This document shows, one piece after another, positions 1-9,686 of a DNA stretch of 64,000 nucleotides. The DNA is taken from the NCBI GenBank assembly GCA_038748775.1, contig JBCDIT010000003.1, positions 186,001 through 250,000 of the forward strand. The letters are read 5' to 3'. The stretch comes from DAIQNV01 sp038748775 (GTDB lineage: Bacteria; Planctomycetota; Phycisphaerae; Phycisphaerales; UBA1924). Made by a program: the position numbers and the translations under genes. The notes under the pieces are model-generated. The model saw nothing but the letters and a program-made list of their open reading frames with translations. It searched no databases and was not told where the DNA came from. Numbering within the stretch: position 1 is the first letter of the stretch; every line of letters begins with the position of its first letter.

Positions 1-2
1 CG

Positions 3-884
3 CCGATGGTCCCGTCGCTCTCCGACCACGACTTCAGGCCCAAGCAGCTCTTGGACTACCCGGGGGCGATCCCGGAGAACGGGCTGATCCCGGCGAGCGA
101 CGGCTCGGTCTTCTCGTTCCACAATGACATCATGCTCGCGCTCGACAACCTCTTTTACCACCCGAACCTGCCCCCGTTCATCGCCAAGCAGCTCATCCAA
201 CGGTTCGTCACGTCGAACCCGACGGGCGACTACGTGCAACGCGTCGCGACGGCCTTCATGGGCGGCGGTCCGTACGGCACCGGCGATCGCGGCGACATCG
301 CGGCGACGATGAAGGCGGTGTTGCTCGACCCCGAGGCGCGGGACACCACCTACGCGCAGAACCCGTCGTTCGGCAAGCCAATGGAGCCCTACCTCACCGG
401 CCTGGGGCTGCTCAGGGCGTCGAGCCGCGTGATGGCACCGGCCTTCCCGTTTCCGCAAAACCGGATCCAGGTCAACGTGTTTATCAACCCGCAGCGGTTC
501 AACCAGGGCTTCATGAAGTCGCCCAGCGTGTTCAACTTCTACCTGCCCGACTTCACCCCGCCCGAATCGAGCCTCGAGCGGGGCGGCTTGGTCTCGCCGG
601 AGATCCAGATCCACACGTCGAGCACGGCGTTCAGCGCCCCCAACGCGTGGTTCGCGTTCCTCTTTAGCGGCAGCGGGTATTGGACCGCGGTCCGCGCCGG
701 GGCGGGCATGGAACCCAACGCGATCATCGATTACATGGTCGACCAGTGGTATCACCAACCGCTGAGCCCCGAGATCCGCGCGATCATTGTGCAAGCCATC
801 AATGACATCAATGGAGAGCGCGAGTCGATCAACGCGGCCGGCCGCTTGCTTCTAAGCAATCCCGAGTTCACGATCCTCCGCTGA
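3..884 (+). CDS. DUF1800 family protein, C-terminal part (5' end outside window)
   Basis: This is the C-terminal third of a DUF1800 protein, a family of unknown function found with DUF1501 proteins in planctomycetes. The reading frame is open to the window edge, so the ATG at 6 is probably internal. It matches the C-termini of the two complete paralogues at 2604 and 6978 along its whole length, sharing motifs such as DHDF..KQLLDYPGAIP, LALDNLFYHPN, IQRFVTSNPTGDYV, SPSVFNFYLPDFT and VDQWYHxPLSPEIR, and ends with the same LLLSNPEFTILR tail. The DUF1501 gene follows 67 bases downstream, presumably in one operon. The enzymatic role is unknown. Confidence 0.9.
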   Translation, partial: PMVPSLSDHDFRPKQLLDYPGAIPENGLIPASDGSVFSFHNDIMLALDNLFYHPNLPPFIAKQLIQRFVTSNPTGDYVQRVATAFMGGGPYGTGDRGDIAATMKAVLLDPEARDTTYAQNPSFGKPMEPYLTGLGLLRASSRVMAPAFPFPQNRIQVNVFINPQRFNQGFMKSPSVFNFYLPDFTPPESSLERGGLVSPEIQIHTSSTAFSAPNAWFAFLFSGSGYWTAVRAGAGMEPNAIIDYMVDQWYHQPLSPEIRAIIVQAINDINGERESINAAGRLLLSNPEFTILR

Positions 885-951
885 CCCGCCACCCCTCGCC
901 CCGAAGGCAAGGGAGCCATCGCCCGCTGAGCGGGATGCAAGGACATCCACC

Positions 952-2415
952 ATGGACGATAACCTCGACGCCCTGATCAACCGTCGCTCGTTCCTCCGGC
1001 GCGGCGCGTGCGCTTCGCTGGGCATGGCGGGCCTCGCCTCCCAGGTGTTCACGCTCCGGACCGCTCAGGCGCTGCTCGCCGACGTCGGCGGGTTCGGGGA
1101 CTACAAGGCCGCGGTGTGCATCTTCCTCTTTGGGGGTAACGACTCGCACAACATGCTGGTGCCCTTCGACGGGGGCCCCGAGAACCTGGCCCAGTACCAG
1201 GCGGCGCGGACGACGCTCGCGCTCACCGAGGGGCAGGCCGCCGGCCAGGTCATCGCGCCGTCGAACACCGCCGGCCGGCGTTTCGCGTTCCACCCTGCGA
1301 TGGCGGACGTCGCGAACCTGTTCAACTCGGGCAATGCCTCTATCGTCGCGAACGTGGGCACACTAATCCAATCTGTAACGAGGGATCAGTTCTTTAACGG
1401 ATCGGCCAAGCTTCCTCCTCAGCTCTTCGCTCACAACATCCAGCAGGAGCAGTGGCAGGTCTCGACCGCCGACGCGATCGATCGCATCGGATGGGGCGGG
1501 CGCGTCGCCGACGTGCTCCAGGCGTGCGGGGCCAATTCCGACTCCAGCGTCGCGATGAACATCTCGCTGGCGGGAAACAACTTCTTCCTATCCGGCAGGA
1601 GCGTCTCGCCCTTCGTGATGTCGGCGGGCTCGCAGATCGGTCTCGAGGCCGACCTCTTCAGCGATGCAGACCAGGGCGTGCTTGCCCAGGCCTACGCCGA
1701 CATGCTCGCGGTCTCCCGCACGCCCCAGTTCGCGGCGCGGAGCCAGATGGCCAAGGCGTACTCCGACATCTCGTCGCGAGCCCTCGACGGCGCCGACGCG
1801 GTCAACGCGGCCCTCGCGGCGACCAGCTCGATCCAAACCCCCCGGCCCAACAACGGGCTCAGCGCCCAGCTCGAAACGGTTGCGAGGCTTATTGAACAGG
1901 GGCCGTCGGTCTTGGGGCATCAGCGCCAGATCTTCTTCGTCGCAACCGGCGGATTCGACAACCACGACCGGCTCATCGGCACCGACGCGACCGATGGCGA
2001 CCACGCGAACCGTCTATCGGAGATCAACTCGGCCCTGAGCTACTTCTGGTCGGTCCTGGGCGACATCGGGATGCGTGACAGCGTGACGACCTTCACGGCC
2101 TCGGACTTCGGACGCACCTACGTCTCGAACGGGGACGGGTCCGACCACGCGTGGGGCGCCGAGCATCTGATCATGGGCGGCTCGCAGCTCAACGGAGGGC
2201 GACTCTTCGGGACCTACCCCACGATCTTGCCCAACGGGCCGGACGACGCAGGGTCGAACGGGCGGTTCATCCCCACGACCGCGGTCGACCAGTACGCGTT
2301 TGAGATCGCGCGTTGGCTCGGCGTGCCCATCAGCGAGATGACGACGATCTTCCCGAACCTAACTCGGTTCTTGGAGCCAACAGATCCATCGACCCATCTC
2401 GGGATCTTGGCGTAA
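952..2415 (+). CDS. DUF1501 family protein with Tat signal (cassette 1)
   Basis: DUF1501 proteins are related to the sulfatase/alkaline phosphatase superfamily by fold, but their substrate is unknown. The N-terminus carries a twin-arginine export signal (RRSFLRR at residues 11-17, then a hydrophobic stretch and AQA near residue 40), so the folded protein is probably exported through the Tat system. Motifs shared with both paralogues include FLFGGND (58-64), HNIQQEQWQ and ASDFGRTY. All three copies are exactly 487 residues. An AAGGAC element precedes the ATG. It follows the DUF1800 gene and is likely cotranscribed with it. Confidence 0.92.
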   Translation: MDDNLDALINRRSFLRRGACASLGMAGLASQVFTLRTAQALLADVGGFGDYKAAVCIFLFGGNDSHNMLVPFDGGPENLAQYQAARTTLALTEGQAAGQVIAPSNTAGRRFAFHPAMADVANLFNSGNASIVANVGTLIQSVTRDQFFNGSAKLPPQLFAHNIQQEQWQVSTADAIDRIGWGGRVADVLQACGANSDSSVAMNISLAGNNFFLSGRSVSPFVMSAGSQIGLEADLFSDADQGVLAQAYADMLAVSRTPQFAARSQMAKAYSDISSRALDGADAVNAALAATSSIQTPRPNNGLSAQLETVARLIEQGPSVLGHQRQIFFVATGGFDNHDRLIGTDATDGDHANRLSEINSALSYFWSVLGDIGMRDSVTTFTASDFGRTYVSNGDGSDHAWGAEHLIMGGSQLNGGRLFGTYPTILPNGPDDAGSNGRFIPTTAVDQYAFEIARWLGVPISEMTTIFPNLTRFLEPTDPSTHLGILA

Positions 2416-2485
2416 GACAAGCGACCATCGGATCCACACTCGGGCGTACAGCGCCGACGTGTGGGTGGGACATGACGCCCAACCC

Positions 2486-2507
2486 CGCCGAGTTTCGGTG
2501 TTTTTGT
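2486..2507 (+). terminator. Candidate intrinsic terminator after DUF1501 cassette 1
   Basis: The arms CGCCGA and TCGGTG (one G-U pair) enclose a three-base loop and are followed directly by five T residues at 2501-2505. It lies 71 bases after the DUF1501 stop. The stem is short, so efficiency is uncertain. Confidence 0.5.
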
Positions 2508-2545
2508 CTTGGCTGCGCGCGTGAAGACGGGTAACGTGCGCGGGT

Positions 2546-2588
2546 CGGGTTAACCCGGCGTGTCCTGTCGTTCTTGACAGGGCGACAC
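2546..2588 (+). promoter_or_regulatory. Palindrome and leader hairpin before the second DUF1800 gene
   Basis: A perfect 12-bp palindrome, CGGGTTAACCCG, occupies 2546-2557. It is followed by a hairpin with CTGTC (2565-2569) pairing to GACAG (2576-2580), extended by GTGTC (2560-2564) and GACAC (2584-2588) across a small bulge. Both lie just before the GAAGGGAAG ribosome-binding region of the gene starting at 2604. A regulatory role is inference. Confidence 0.4.
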
Positions 2589-2603
2589 GGTGAAGGGAAG
2601 ACC

Positions 2604-5303
2604 ATGCATGCCGAGCGGTTTGCGCGTGGTTTCGGTGCGCTTGTACCGAACGCTTTCGTGCTGGCTTGTCTGCCAGCGATCTCATTGGCGGCGCCACCGG
2701 CGCTCACCTCAACAGAAGCCTGGGTAGCAGGACCATCCGAGGCGTATCCAATCGCGATGGCGGGGCCGGCGACGGTCGATCCGCGAAACGTCGGCGATCG
2801 GCCCATGTCCATCAGGCTGACGTTTGACCAACCGTTGCAGGCCGTGCGCCGCGCCGAAGCGACGAGCGGCAACGCCGCGATCGTTGGCTTTACCCCCGGA
2901 AACACAGAGGTGATCGTCGAGGTCGAGGGCGTCAGCGACGCCGGCTTCGCGACGATCAGCGTCATCGACGTGGTCGGCGTTGATCAGACCTCGCCGGTGA
3001 TCGACGCGGCGATCGGCGTGAGCCCGGGCGACTTTGCGATGCCGGCGAGGATCTACGACCTCGACGACATCGACGCATTCATCCACGCCTTTCTGGCCGA
3101 CGCTCCGCTCGCGGACATGGACCTGAGCGGGATGGTCGATCTCCAGGACATCGACGCGTTCATCACCGCCTTCCTCGCCCTTGCGCCGGCAGAACCGAGG
3201 CCGCCTCGCGTCACGCCGATCGACGACGCGTTCGCGCCCTCGGGATCGATCGGTCGCCCGGTTCGGTTCACGATCCGCGACGATCGCGTGTTCGAAGACG
3301 ACCTCGTGTTGACGGTAACAAGCGCGAACCCGGCCCTGCTGCCCGAGAGCAACATCGAGTTGATTCGGAACGGGGGAGAGATCGACCTGCTGGTGACGGG
3401 ACCGGCGGGTGCGAACGGGCAAACGACTGTGACCGTCGAGGCTTCCAACGGGTTCGAGACAACTCAACGGAGCCTGGCGGTCACGGTCCGCCCGGACGCG
3501 CCGCCCACGGCCAAGTTCACCATCGACCCCTTCTTGGGCGAGGCGCCGTTGCCCGTCGAGTTCGACGCGAGAAGGAGCGTGGACGAGCTCGACAACATCG
3601 CCTCTTACGCGTGGGACTTTGGCGACGGCACCGGCGCATCGGGCGCCGTCGCCTCCCACACGTACGGTTCACCCGGGATCTACGCCGTTTCGCTCACTGT
3701 GACCGACGACTCGGGGCTCATCGACACCTTCGAGCGTGTCGTGACCGTTGCCGGCGCAGGCTATGACCCGGCCGCCGCGCCGATCGATCGCTTCGCGGCC
3801 AAGCGGTTCTTGTACCAAGCCGCCTTCGGGCCAACCGAAGCCGACATCGCGTTCGTCCGAGCGAACGGGTACGAGGCGTGGATCGACAACCAATTGTTTG
3901 CGATCCCCGCGACTCCGTTCGACTACGCGGTCTTCCAGCAATCGAACGCGATGGGATTCGGGGGCGACAACCCGAAGAACTATTTCGACGACTACGCCGT
4001 CGAGGCCCCCGACCAGCTACGCCAGCGCATCGCGTGGGCGTTGATCCAGATCATCGTGATGAACCTGGACCAGAACAACTCGAGCCAGGAGGCCAACAGC
4101 CTCTACTACAGCGCGTACATCAACGAAGCGACCGGCAACTACCGCGATCTGCTCGACTTCGTGACCTACTCGTACCAGATGGGGTTCTACCTGACCTATC
4201 TGACAAGCTCGGTCGCGAACCCGGACACCGGCTCGGTCCCGGATGAGAACTACGCCCGCGAGGTGAAGCAACTGTTCACGATCGGTCTCGACCAGATCGA
4301 CGAGCGGGGCGTGCCGGTGCGGGACGTCTTCGGAGACCGCATCCCACTCTATGACAACGAGTGCATCACCGAGTTCGCGCGCGTGTTCACCGGGCTGCGC
4401 CGCGACGGTGGCTCGGAACCCCCGCTGGTTGCCGACGAGGACGACCACGACTTCGGCGCCAAGCAACTGCTCGACTACCCGGGCGCGATCCCTGCCGGTG
4501 GTGTGCTGCCCGCCGGAGACGGTTCAGCGTTCGCGGTCTACACCGACGTGGGGCTCGCGCTCGACAACCTGTTCTACCACCCCAACACGCCGCCTTTCAT
4601 CGCGAAGCTGCTGATCCAACGATTCGTCACGTCGAACCCAACAGGGGACTACGTCGAGCGCGTCGCACAGGCATTCAAGGGCCTCGGCCCCTATGGATCC
4701 GGCCAACGCGGAGACCTCGCGGCAACCGTGAAGGCGATTCTCCTCGATTCGGAGGCGAGAAACCCCGCCTATTCGGCCAACCCTGCCTTCGGGAAGCCGA
4801 TCGAACCGATCTTGATTGCGCTCTCACTCATGAGGTCGACGGGCCGCGTGATGAACCCTGACCGGCCGTTTCCGATGAACCGGATCACGCTCAGCCCGTT
4901 CCGTTCTCCCGAGTGGTTCGGCCAGGGATTCATGGCATCGCCCAGCGTGTTCAACTTCTACCTGCCTGACTTCACGCTCCCCGAAACCACGCTCGACCGC
5001 GCCGGGCTCGCGAGCCCCGAGTTGCAGATCCACACAACGACGACGAACTTCAACACGCCGAACGAGACAACCAAGCTGATCTTCGGGTCGAGCGACTACG
5101 ACGACATCATCAACGCCGCAGCGAACCTCGACGACGCGCTGATCGTTGATCTTCTCGTCGACCAGTGGTACCACCGCCCCCTGAGCCCCGAGATCCGCGA
5201 CGTGATCGTGCAAGCGCTCATCGACATCGATAGCGACAATAACGGGGTCCGAGCCGCGGCCTGGCTCCTGCTCTCGAACCCCGAGTTCACCGTTCTCCGC
5301 TGA
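2604..5303 (+). CDS. Secreted DUF1800 protein with dockerin-like and PKD domains (cassette 2)
   Basis: This 899-residue exported protein has a clear domain order. A signal peptide covers about residues 1-31, followed by an unassigned beta-rich region, a pair of dockerin-like repeats (about 151-190, DLDDIDAFIHAFLA and DLQDIDAFITAFLA), an Ig/cadherin-like segment, a PKD domain (about 298-382, with YAWDFGDGTGASG) and the DUF1800 domain (about 393 to the end). The ATG at 2604 was chosen over an upstream TTG at 2574 because GAAGGGAAG precedes it and the signal peptide begins there. DUF1800 function is unknown; partnership with the DUF1501 gene 23 bases downstream is inferred from the conserved pairing. 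Confidence 0.9.
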   Translation: MHAERFARGFGALVPNAFVLACLPAISLAAPPALTSTEAWVAGPSEAYPIAMAGPATVDPRNVGDRPMSIRLTFDQPLQAVRRAEATSGNAAIVGFTPGNTEVIVEVEGVSDAGFATISVIDVVGVDQTSPVIDAAIGVSPGDFAMPARIYDLDDIDAFIHAFLADAPLADMDLSGMVDLQDIDAFITAFLALAPAEPRPPRVTPIDDAFAPSGSIGRPVRFTIRDDRVFEDDLVLTVTSANPALLPESNIELIRNGGEIDLLVTGPAGANGQTTVTVEASNGFETTQRSLAVTVRPDAPPTAKFTIDPFLGEAPLPVEFDARRSVDELDNIASYAWDFGDGTGASGAVASHTYGSPGIYAVSLTVTDDSGLIDTFERVVTVAGAGYDPAAAPIDRFAAKRFLYQAAFGPTEADIAFVRANGYEAWIDNQLFAIPATPFDYAVFQQSNAMGFGGDNPKNYFDDYAVEAPDQLRQRIAWALIQIIVMNLDQNNSSQEANSLYYSAYINEATGNYRDLLDFVTYSYQMGFYLTYLTSSVANPDTGSVPDENYAREVKQLFTIGLDQIDERGVPVRDVFGDRIPLYDNECITEFARVFTGLRRDGGSEPPLVADEDDHDFGAKQLLDYPGAIPAGGVLPAGDGSAFAVYTDVGLALDNLFYHPNTPPFIAKLLIQRFVTSNPTGDYVERVAQAFKGLGPYGSGQRGDLAATVKAILLDSEARNPAYSANPAFGKPIEPILIALSLMRSTGRVMNPDRPFPMNRITLSPFRSPEWFGQGFMASPSVFNFYLPDFTLPETTLDRAGLASPELQIHTTTTNFNTPNETTKLIFGSSDYDDIINAAANLDDALIVDLLVDQWYHRPLSPEIRDVIVQALIDIDSDNNGVRAAAWLLLSNPEFTVLR

Positions 5304-5326
5304 ACGCACATTCAAGGACGATCCCG

Positions 5327-6790
5327 ATGGACGACAATCTCGAATCGCTGATCAACCGCCGCTCGTTCTTGCGCAAGGGCGCGTGCGCTTCGCTGGGCAT
5401 GGCCGGGCTCGCGTCGCAGGTCTTCACGCTCCGGACCGCCCAGGCGTTGCTGGCCGATACCGGCGGATTCAACGACTACAAGGCTGCGGTGTGCGTGTTT
5501 CTCTTCGGCGGGAATGACTCGGGCAACATGCTGGTGCCTTGGGATGGGGGCCCAGAGAACTTCGCCGACTACCAGACAGCCCGGACCACGCTCGCATTGA
5601 CGCAGGACCAAGCTGCTGGACAGGTCATCGCGCCGCCCGGTGTGGGCGGGCGCCGTTTCGCGTTCCACCCAGCGATGTCCGACGTCGCCGGGCTGTTCAA
5701 TGCTGGGCATGCGTCGGTGGTCGCGAACGTTGGCACACTCGTCGAACCGGTGACCCGGGACGGATATCTGAACAAGTCCGCGAACCTCCCGCCTCAGCTC
5801 TTTGCGCACAACATCCAGCAAGAACAGTGGCAGGTCTCGACCGCCGACGCCGTGGATCGAGTCGGTTGGGGCGGGCGCGTCGCCGACGTGATCCAATCAT
5901 GCGGCGCGAACGCGGACTCCCCGGTGTCGATGAACATCTCGCTGGCCGGGACCAACTTCTTCCTTTCCGGGCGCACCGTGACGCCTTACGTCGGCTCGGC
6001 GGACCCGAGCATCGGCGTGAACGCGAACTTCGGAAACGTCCAAGACAAGGAGATACTCGCGGCGGCCTACGCAGAGGTGCTCGCGATCTCGAGGTCTCCC
6101 CGGTTCGCCGCGAGGAACCACCTCGCGCAGGCGTACTCCGACGTCGCTGAGTCTGCTGTCATCGGCGCCGAGGCCATCACCGCAGCGCTCGATGCCCCGA
6201 CTTCCATCACGACGCCGACACCCGAGAACGGGCTGTCGCAGCAGCTCGCCGGTGTCGCCAAGCTCATCGAGCAAGGCCAGTCGATCCTCGGACAGACGCG
6301 GCAGATCTTCTTCGTCGCCATCGGAGGCTTCGACAACCACGACCGGCTCATCGGAACCGACGCGACCGACGGCGAGCACGCGAGCCGACTCGGGGAGGTC
6401 AACTCGGGGCTCGCGTACTTCTGGAACGCACTGGGCGAGATCGGGATGCGCGACAACGTGACGACCTTTACGGCCTCGGACTTCGGACGCACGTATCGCT
6501 CGAACGGCGACGGTTCCGACCACGCGTGGGGCGCCGAGCATCTCATCATGGGCGGATCGCAGGTCAACGGTGGGAGGCTCTTCGGGACCTACCCGACGAT
6601 TCTTCCGGACGGGCCCGACGACGCCGGATCGAACGGGCGTTTCATCCCGACGACTTCGGTTGACCAGTACGCGTTCGAGATCGCGCGATGGATGGGCGTA
6701 CCCATCAGTGAAATGACGACCGTCTTCCCGAACCTCACTCGCTTCCTCGAGCCCACCGATCCGAGCACGCACTTGGGAATTCTCATCTAG
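5327..6790 (+). CDS. DUF1501 family protein with Tat signal (cassette 2)
   Basis: Second copy of the 487-residue DUF1501 protein. The Tat motif RRSFLRK lies at residues 11-17, and the segment from GACASLGMAGLASQVF through AQALLAD is identical to the first copy. Conserved blocks FLFGGNDSGNM, HNIQQEQWQVSTADA, FDNHDRLIGTDATDG and GSDHAWGAEHLIMGG recur. Divergence is concentrated in the middle (about residues 215-300), where the copies differ most in sequence. AAGGACG precedes the ATG. The gene starts 23 bases after the DUF1800 stop, consistent with one transcript and a shared complex or pathway, though this is not demonstrated. Confidence 0.92.
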   Translation: MDDNLESLINRRSFLRKGACASLGMAGLASQVFTLRTAQALLADTGGFNDYKAAVCVFLFGGNDSGNMLVPWDGGPENFADYQTARTTLALTQDQAAGQVIAPPGVGGRRFAFHPAMSDVAGLFNAGHASVVANVGTLVEPVTRDGYLNKSANLPPQLFAHNIQQEQWQVSTADAVDRVGWGGRVADVIQSCGANADSPVSMNISLAGTNFFLSGRTVTPYVGSADPSIGVNANFGNVQDKEILAAAYAEVLAISRSPRFAARNHLAQAYSDVAESAVIGAEAITAALDAPTSITTPTPENGLSQQLAGVAKLIEQGQSILGQTRQIFFVAIGGFDNHDRLIGTDATDGEHASRLGEVNSGLAYFWNALGEIGMRDNVTTFTASDFGRTYRSNGDGSDHAWGAEHLIMGGSQVNGGRLFGTYPTILPDGPDDAGSNGRFIPTTSVDQYAFEIARWMGVPISEMTTVFPNLTRFLEPTDPSTHLGILI

Positions 6791-6827
6791 AACACCCCAG
6801 CGTTTCACCTAGCGCGTCGACCAACTG

Positions 6828-6868
6828 ACCGTCTCCGAGCTGAGCTTTGGGACGGTTTGTTGTGTTTC
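6828..6868 (+). terminator. Intrinsic terminator after DUF1501 cassette 2
   Basis: ACCGTC at 6828-6833 pairs with GACGGT at 6851-6856, with further weaker pairing inside, and the 3' arm runs into a T-rich tail (TTGTTGTGTTT). It lies 38 bases after the stop codon and separates cassettes 2 and 3. Confidence 0.65.
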
Positions 6869-6921
6869 CACTCGTTCTTGGTTCCCTAGCCGCGGTTCCA
6901 TCGGTACGTTGTATCTGGGGT

Positions 6922-6967
6922 GCCGTGAGCTGCTTGTTCTGGGTGTGTCACGGCCGTGAGAAGGAGG
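6922..6967 (+). promoter_or_regulatory. Leader with alternative pairings next to the ribosome-binding site of cassette 3
   Basis: GCCGTGA (6922-6928) can pair with TCACGGC (6948-6954). The same TCACGGC is also half of a perfect palindrome, TCACGGCCGTGA (6948-6959), which ends one base before the Shine-Dalgarno AAGGAGG (6961-6967). The two pairings exclude each other. A role in translational control of the DUF1800 gene at 6978 is inference. Confidence 0.4.
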
Positions 6968-6977
6968 ACGGGCTCCC

Positions 6978-9674
6978 ATGGGTCCCAAACGTTCCGCAGA
7001 CCGCGTCGCGGCCGGGTGTTTGTTCGCCCTGATGGCGGGTGCGCTCTCCGCCCGAGCTCAACCCGACTTGGTGTCCGTCGACGCCTGGGTCACCGGGCCG
7101 AGCGAGGCCTACTCGATCGCGATCTCCGGCCCCGTTTCCGTCGAGCCTCGCGATGTCGGCGCCCGTCCGATCACGCTTCGGATGACGTTCGATGAGTCGA
7201 TCGCCGCCGTTCGACGCGCCGAAGCGACGAGCGGATCGGCTTCGATCGTTGGATTCTCCCCGGGTGGCACCGACGTGATTGTTGAGGTAGATGGCGTCGC
7301 GGCGGCGGGGTACTCGACAGTGACTCTCATCGATGTTGTTGGCTCGAGTGGCGTGGCTGGCTTTACGGACGCCGCGATCGGTGTCAGCGTGGGCGACTTT
7401 GGCACGCCCGCCGGCGTATACGACTTGACCGATGTCGACGCCTTCATCGGGCTTCTGCGGGCGGGCGACCTTCGCGCCGATCTGACGCTTGATGGTCTCC
7501 TCGATATGTCGGACACCGACATGTTCATCGACCGCTATCTCAACGCCCCGCCGGCACAGGGACGCGCTCCCCAGATCACACCTATCGCCGACGCCTTCGC
7601 GCCCGCCGGCGGGCAGGGGCGCACGGTGCGGTTCGCGGTCCGCGATGACTTGGTTTCGGACGAAGACATCGCCCTCATCACGACAAGCTCCGATCCATCG
7701 CTGCTGCCAGCCGAGTCTGTCGTTCTCTCTCGCAACGGTCGCTTCGTCGATCTCCGGATCAACGGCCCGACGAACGCAAACGGGCAAGCAACCGTCACGG
7801 TAACCGCCTCGAACGGCTCGCAGACGAGCGAACGGACCCTCGCGGTGACCGTTCGACCCGACGCGCCCCCCATCGCCCGTTTCTCGATCGATCCGTTCCT
7901 CGGAGAGGCGCCGCTACCAGTCACGTTCGACGCGCGGGCCAGCTCCGACGTGCTCAACAACGTCGCGTCCTACTCGTGGTCATTCGGAGACGGCGCTTCC
8001 GCAACCGGAGCGGTAGCCCAGCACACGTTCGCATCGCCCGGTTCGTATAGGGTGACCCTCACGGTCACCGATGATTCTGGCTTACAGTCCGAGTTCGACC
8101 GCGTTGTCACCGTCGCAACTCCAGGATTCGATCCCTCGGCGAAACCAATCGATCGGTTCGCCGCGAAGCGGTTCCTGTGGCAGGCCGCGTTCGGGCCGAC
8201 CGAGGCCGAAATCGCGGCGGTCCAGGCGAAGGGATACGCGGCGTGGATCGAAGAGCAGTTGTTCGCGACACCGCCGACACTGTTCGATCCCGACGTGTTT
8301 CAGAACGCGATAGCGCTCGGGTACACAAGCGATCAGCGTGGCGACCAGTTCTTCGATGACATCGCGGCCGAGGCTTCCGATCAACTCCGCCAACGCGTCG
8401 CATGGGCGCTGATCCAGATCATCGTGATGCAGGCAAGTACGAACGACAACTTCTCCCCCGGCTTCAACACGTACTACAGCGAGTACGTGAAGGCGGCGAC
8501 AGGGAACTACCGCGACCTCCTCGAATACGTCACTTATTCCCCGCAGATGGGTCGTTACCTTACGTATTCCAACAGTTCGGTCGCCGACCCTGCCACCGGC
8601 TCGGTACCGGACGAGAACTACGCCCGCGAGATCAAGCAGCTCTTTACGGTCGGGCTCGACATCATCGACGAGCGCGGAGTTCCGCAGTTCAACGCGTTCG
8701 GCGAGAGGATCGAGGCGTACGACAACTCGGCGATCACCGAGTTTGCTCGCGTGTTCACCGGGATGCGCCAGCAAGACTTCCCCCAACTGCTCCCGCTCAG
8801 GGTCACCGTTGCGGACCACGACTTCGGTGAGAAGCAACTGCTCAACTACCCCGACGCTATCCCCGAGGCGGGTCTCTTGCAGGCGAGCAACCCGTCGGTG
8901 TTCTCGTTCGAAACCGATATCGCCTTGACACTCGACAACCTGTTCCACCACCCCAATACACCGCCGTTCATCGCCAAGCTGCTCATCCAAAGGTTCGTCA
9001 CGGCGAACCCGACCGGTGACTACATCGAGCGTGTCGCTCAAGCGTTCAAGGGGGAAGGCGCCTATGGGAACCGGGATCGGGGGGATATCGCCGCCACGAT
9101 CACCGCGATCTTGCTCGACCGCGAGGCACGCGACCCGGTGTACGCGAACAACCCTGACTTCGGCAAGCCCCTGGAACCGCTCGTCGCGGCGCTCGGGCTC
9201 ATCCGCGCTACGGGAACAGTGATGCACCCACACCGTCCCTTCCCGCTCAACCGGATCACGGTGAATCGGAACACCGCCAGCGAAAAGTTCGGACAGGGCT
9301 TCATGAACTCGCCCAGCGTGTTCAACTTCTACCTTCCCGACTTCACCCCACCGGAGTCGGCCCTCGACCGAGGCGGCCTCTTCGCCCCCGAGCTCCAAAT
9401 CTTGACGACTTCAACATCGTTCGAGGGACCGAACCAGAGCCACGCCCACGTGTTCTCTGAGACCGATACGTACGAACTCGCCATCGCGGCGGCGGGGCCC
9501 GACCCCGCATCGCGGATCGATTTCATGGTCGACCAGTGGTACCACCGCCCGATCAATCCCGAGATCCGCAACCGGATCATCGATCTCATGGACGACATCG
9601 GCTCGCAAGGGAACGAGATCCGAGCCGCGGCTCGGATGCTTCTTTCGAACCCCGATTTCGTGATCCTCCGCTGA
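6978..9674 (+). CDS. Secreted DUF1800 protein with dockerin-like and PKD domains (cassette 3)
   Basis: This 898-residue paralogue of the protein at 2604 has the same domain order: signal peptide (about residues 1-28, ending SARAQ), beta-rich region, two dockerin-like repeats (DLTDVDAFIGLLRAG and DMSDTDMFIDRYL, more degenerate than in cassette 2), Ig-like segment, PKD domain (YSWSFGDG), then DUF1800. A strong AAGGAGG lies 10 bases before the ATG. The second dockerin repeat has lost the usual D-x-D-A-F-I pattern (TDMFID), suggesting weaker calcium binding. Partner DUF1501 gene follows 12 bases downstream. Confidence 0.9.
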   Translation: MGPKRSADRVAAGCLFALMAGALSARAQPDLVSVDAWVTGPSEAYSIAISGPVSVEPRDVGARPITLRMTFDESIAAVRRAEATSGSASIVGFSPGGTDVIVEVDGVAAAGYSTVTLIDVVGSSGVAGFTDAAIGVSVGDFGTPAGVYDLTDVDAFIGLLRAGDLRADLTLDGLLDMSDTDMFIDRYLNAPPAQGRAPQITPIADAFAPAGGQGRTVRFAVRDDLVSDEDIALITTSSDPSLLPAESVVLSRNGRFVDLRINGPTNANGQATVTVTASNGSQTSERTLAVTVRPDAPPIARFSIDPFLGEAPLPVTFDARASSDVLNNVASYSWSFGDGASATGAVAQHTFASPGSYRVTLTVTDDSGLQSEFDRVVTVATPGFDPSAKPIDRFAAKRFLWQAAFGPTEAEIAAVQAKGYAAWIEEQLFATPPTLFDPDVFQNAIALGYTSDQRGDQFFDDIAAEASDQLRQRVAWALIQIIVMQASTNDNFSPGFNTYYSEYVKAATGNYRDLLEYVTYSPQMGRYLTYSNSSVADPATGSVPDENYAREIKQLFTVGLDIIDERGVPQFNAFGERIEAYDNSAITEFARVFTGMRQQDFPQLLPLRVTVADHDFGEKQLLNYPDAIPEAGLLQASNPSVFSFETDIALTLDNLFHHPNTPPFIAKLLIQRFVTANPTGDYIERVAQAFKGEGAYGNRDRGDIAATITAILLDREARDPVYANNPDFGKPLEPLVAALGLIRATGTVMHPHRPFPLNRITVNRNTASEKFGQGFMNSPSVFNFYLPDFTPPESALDRGGLFAPELQILTTSTSFEGPNQSHAHVFSETDTYELAIAAAGPDPASRIDFMVDQWYHRPINPEIRNRIIDLMDDIGSQGNEIRAAARMLLSNPDFVILR

Positions 9675-9686
9675 CGGACCCACCCC

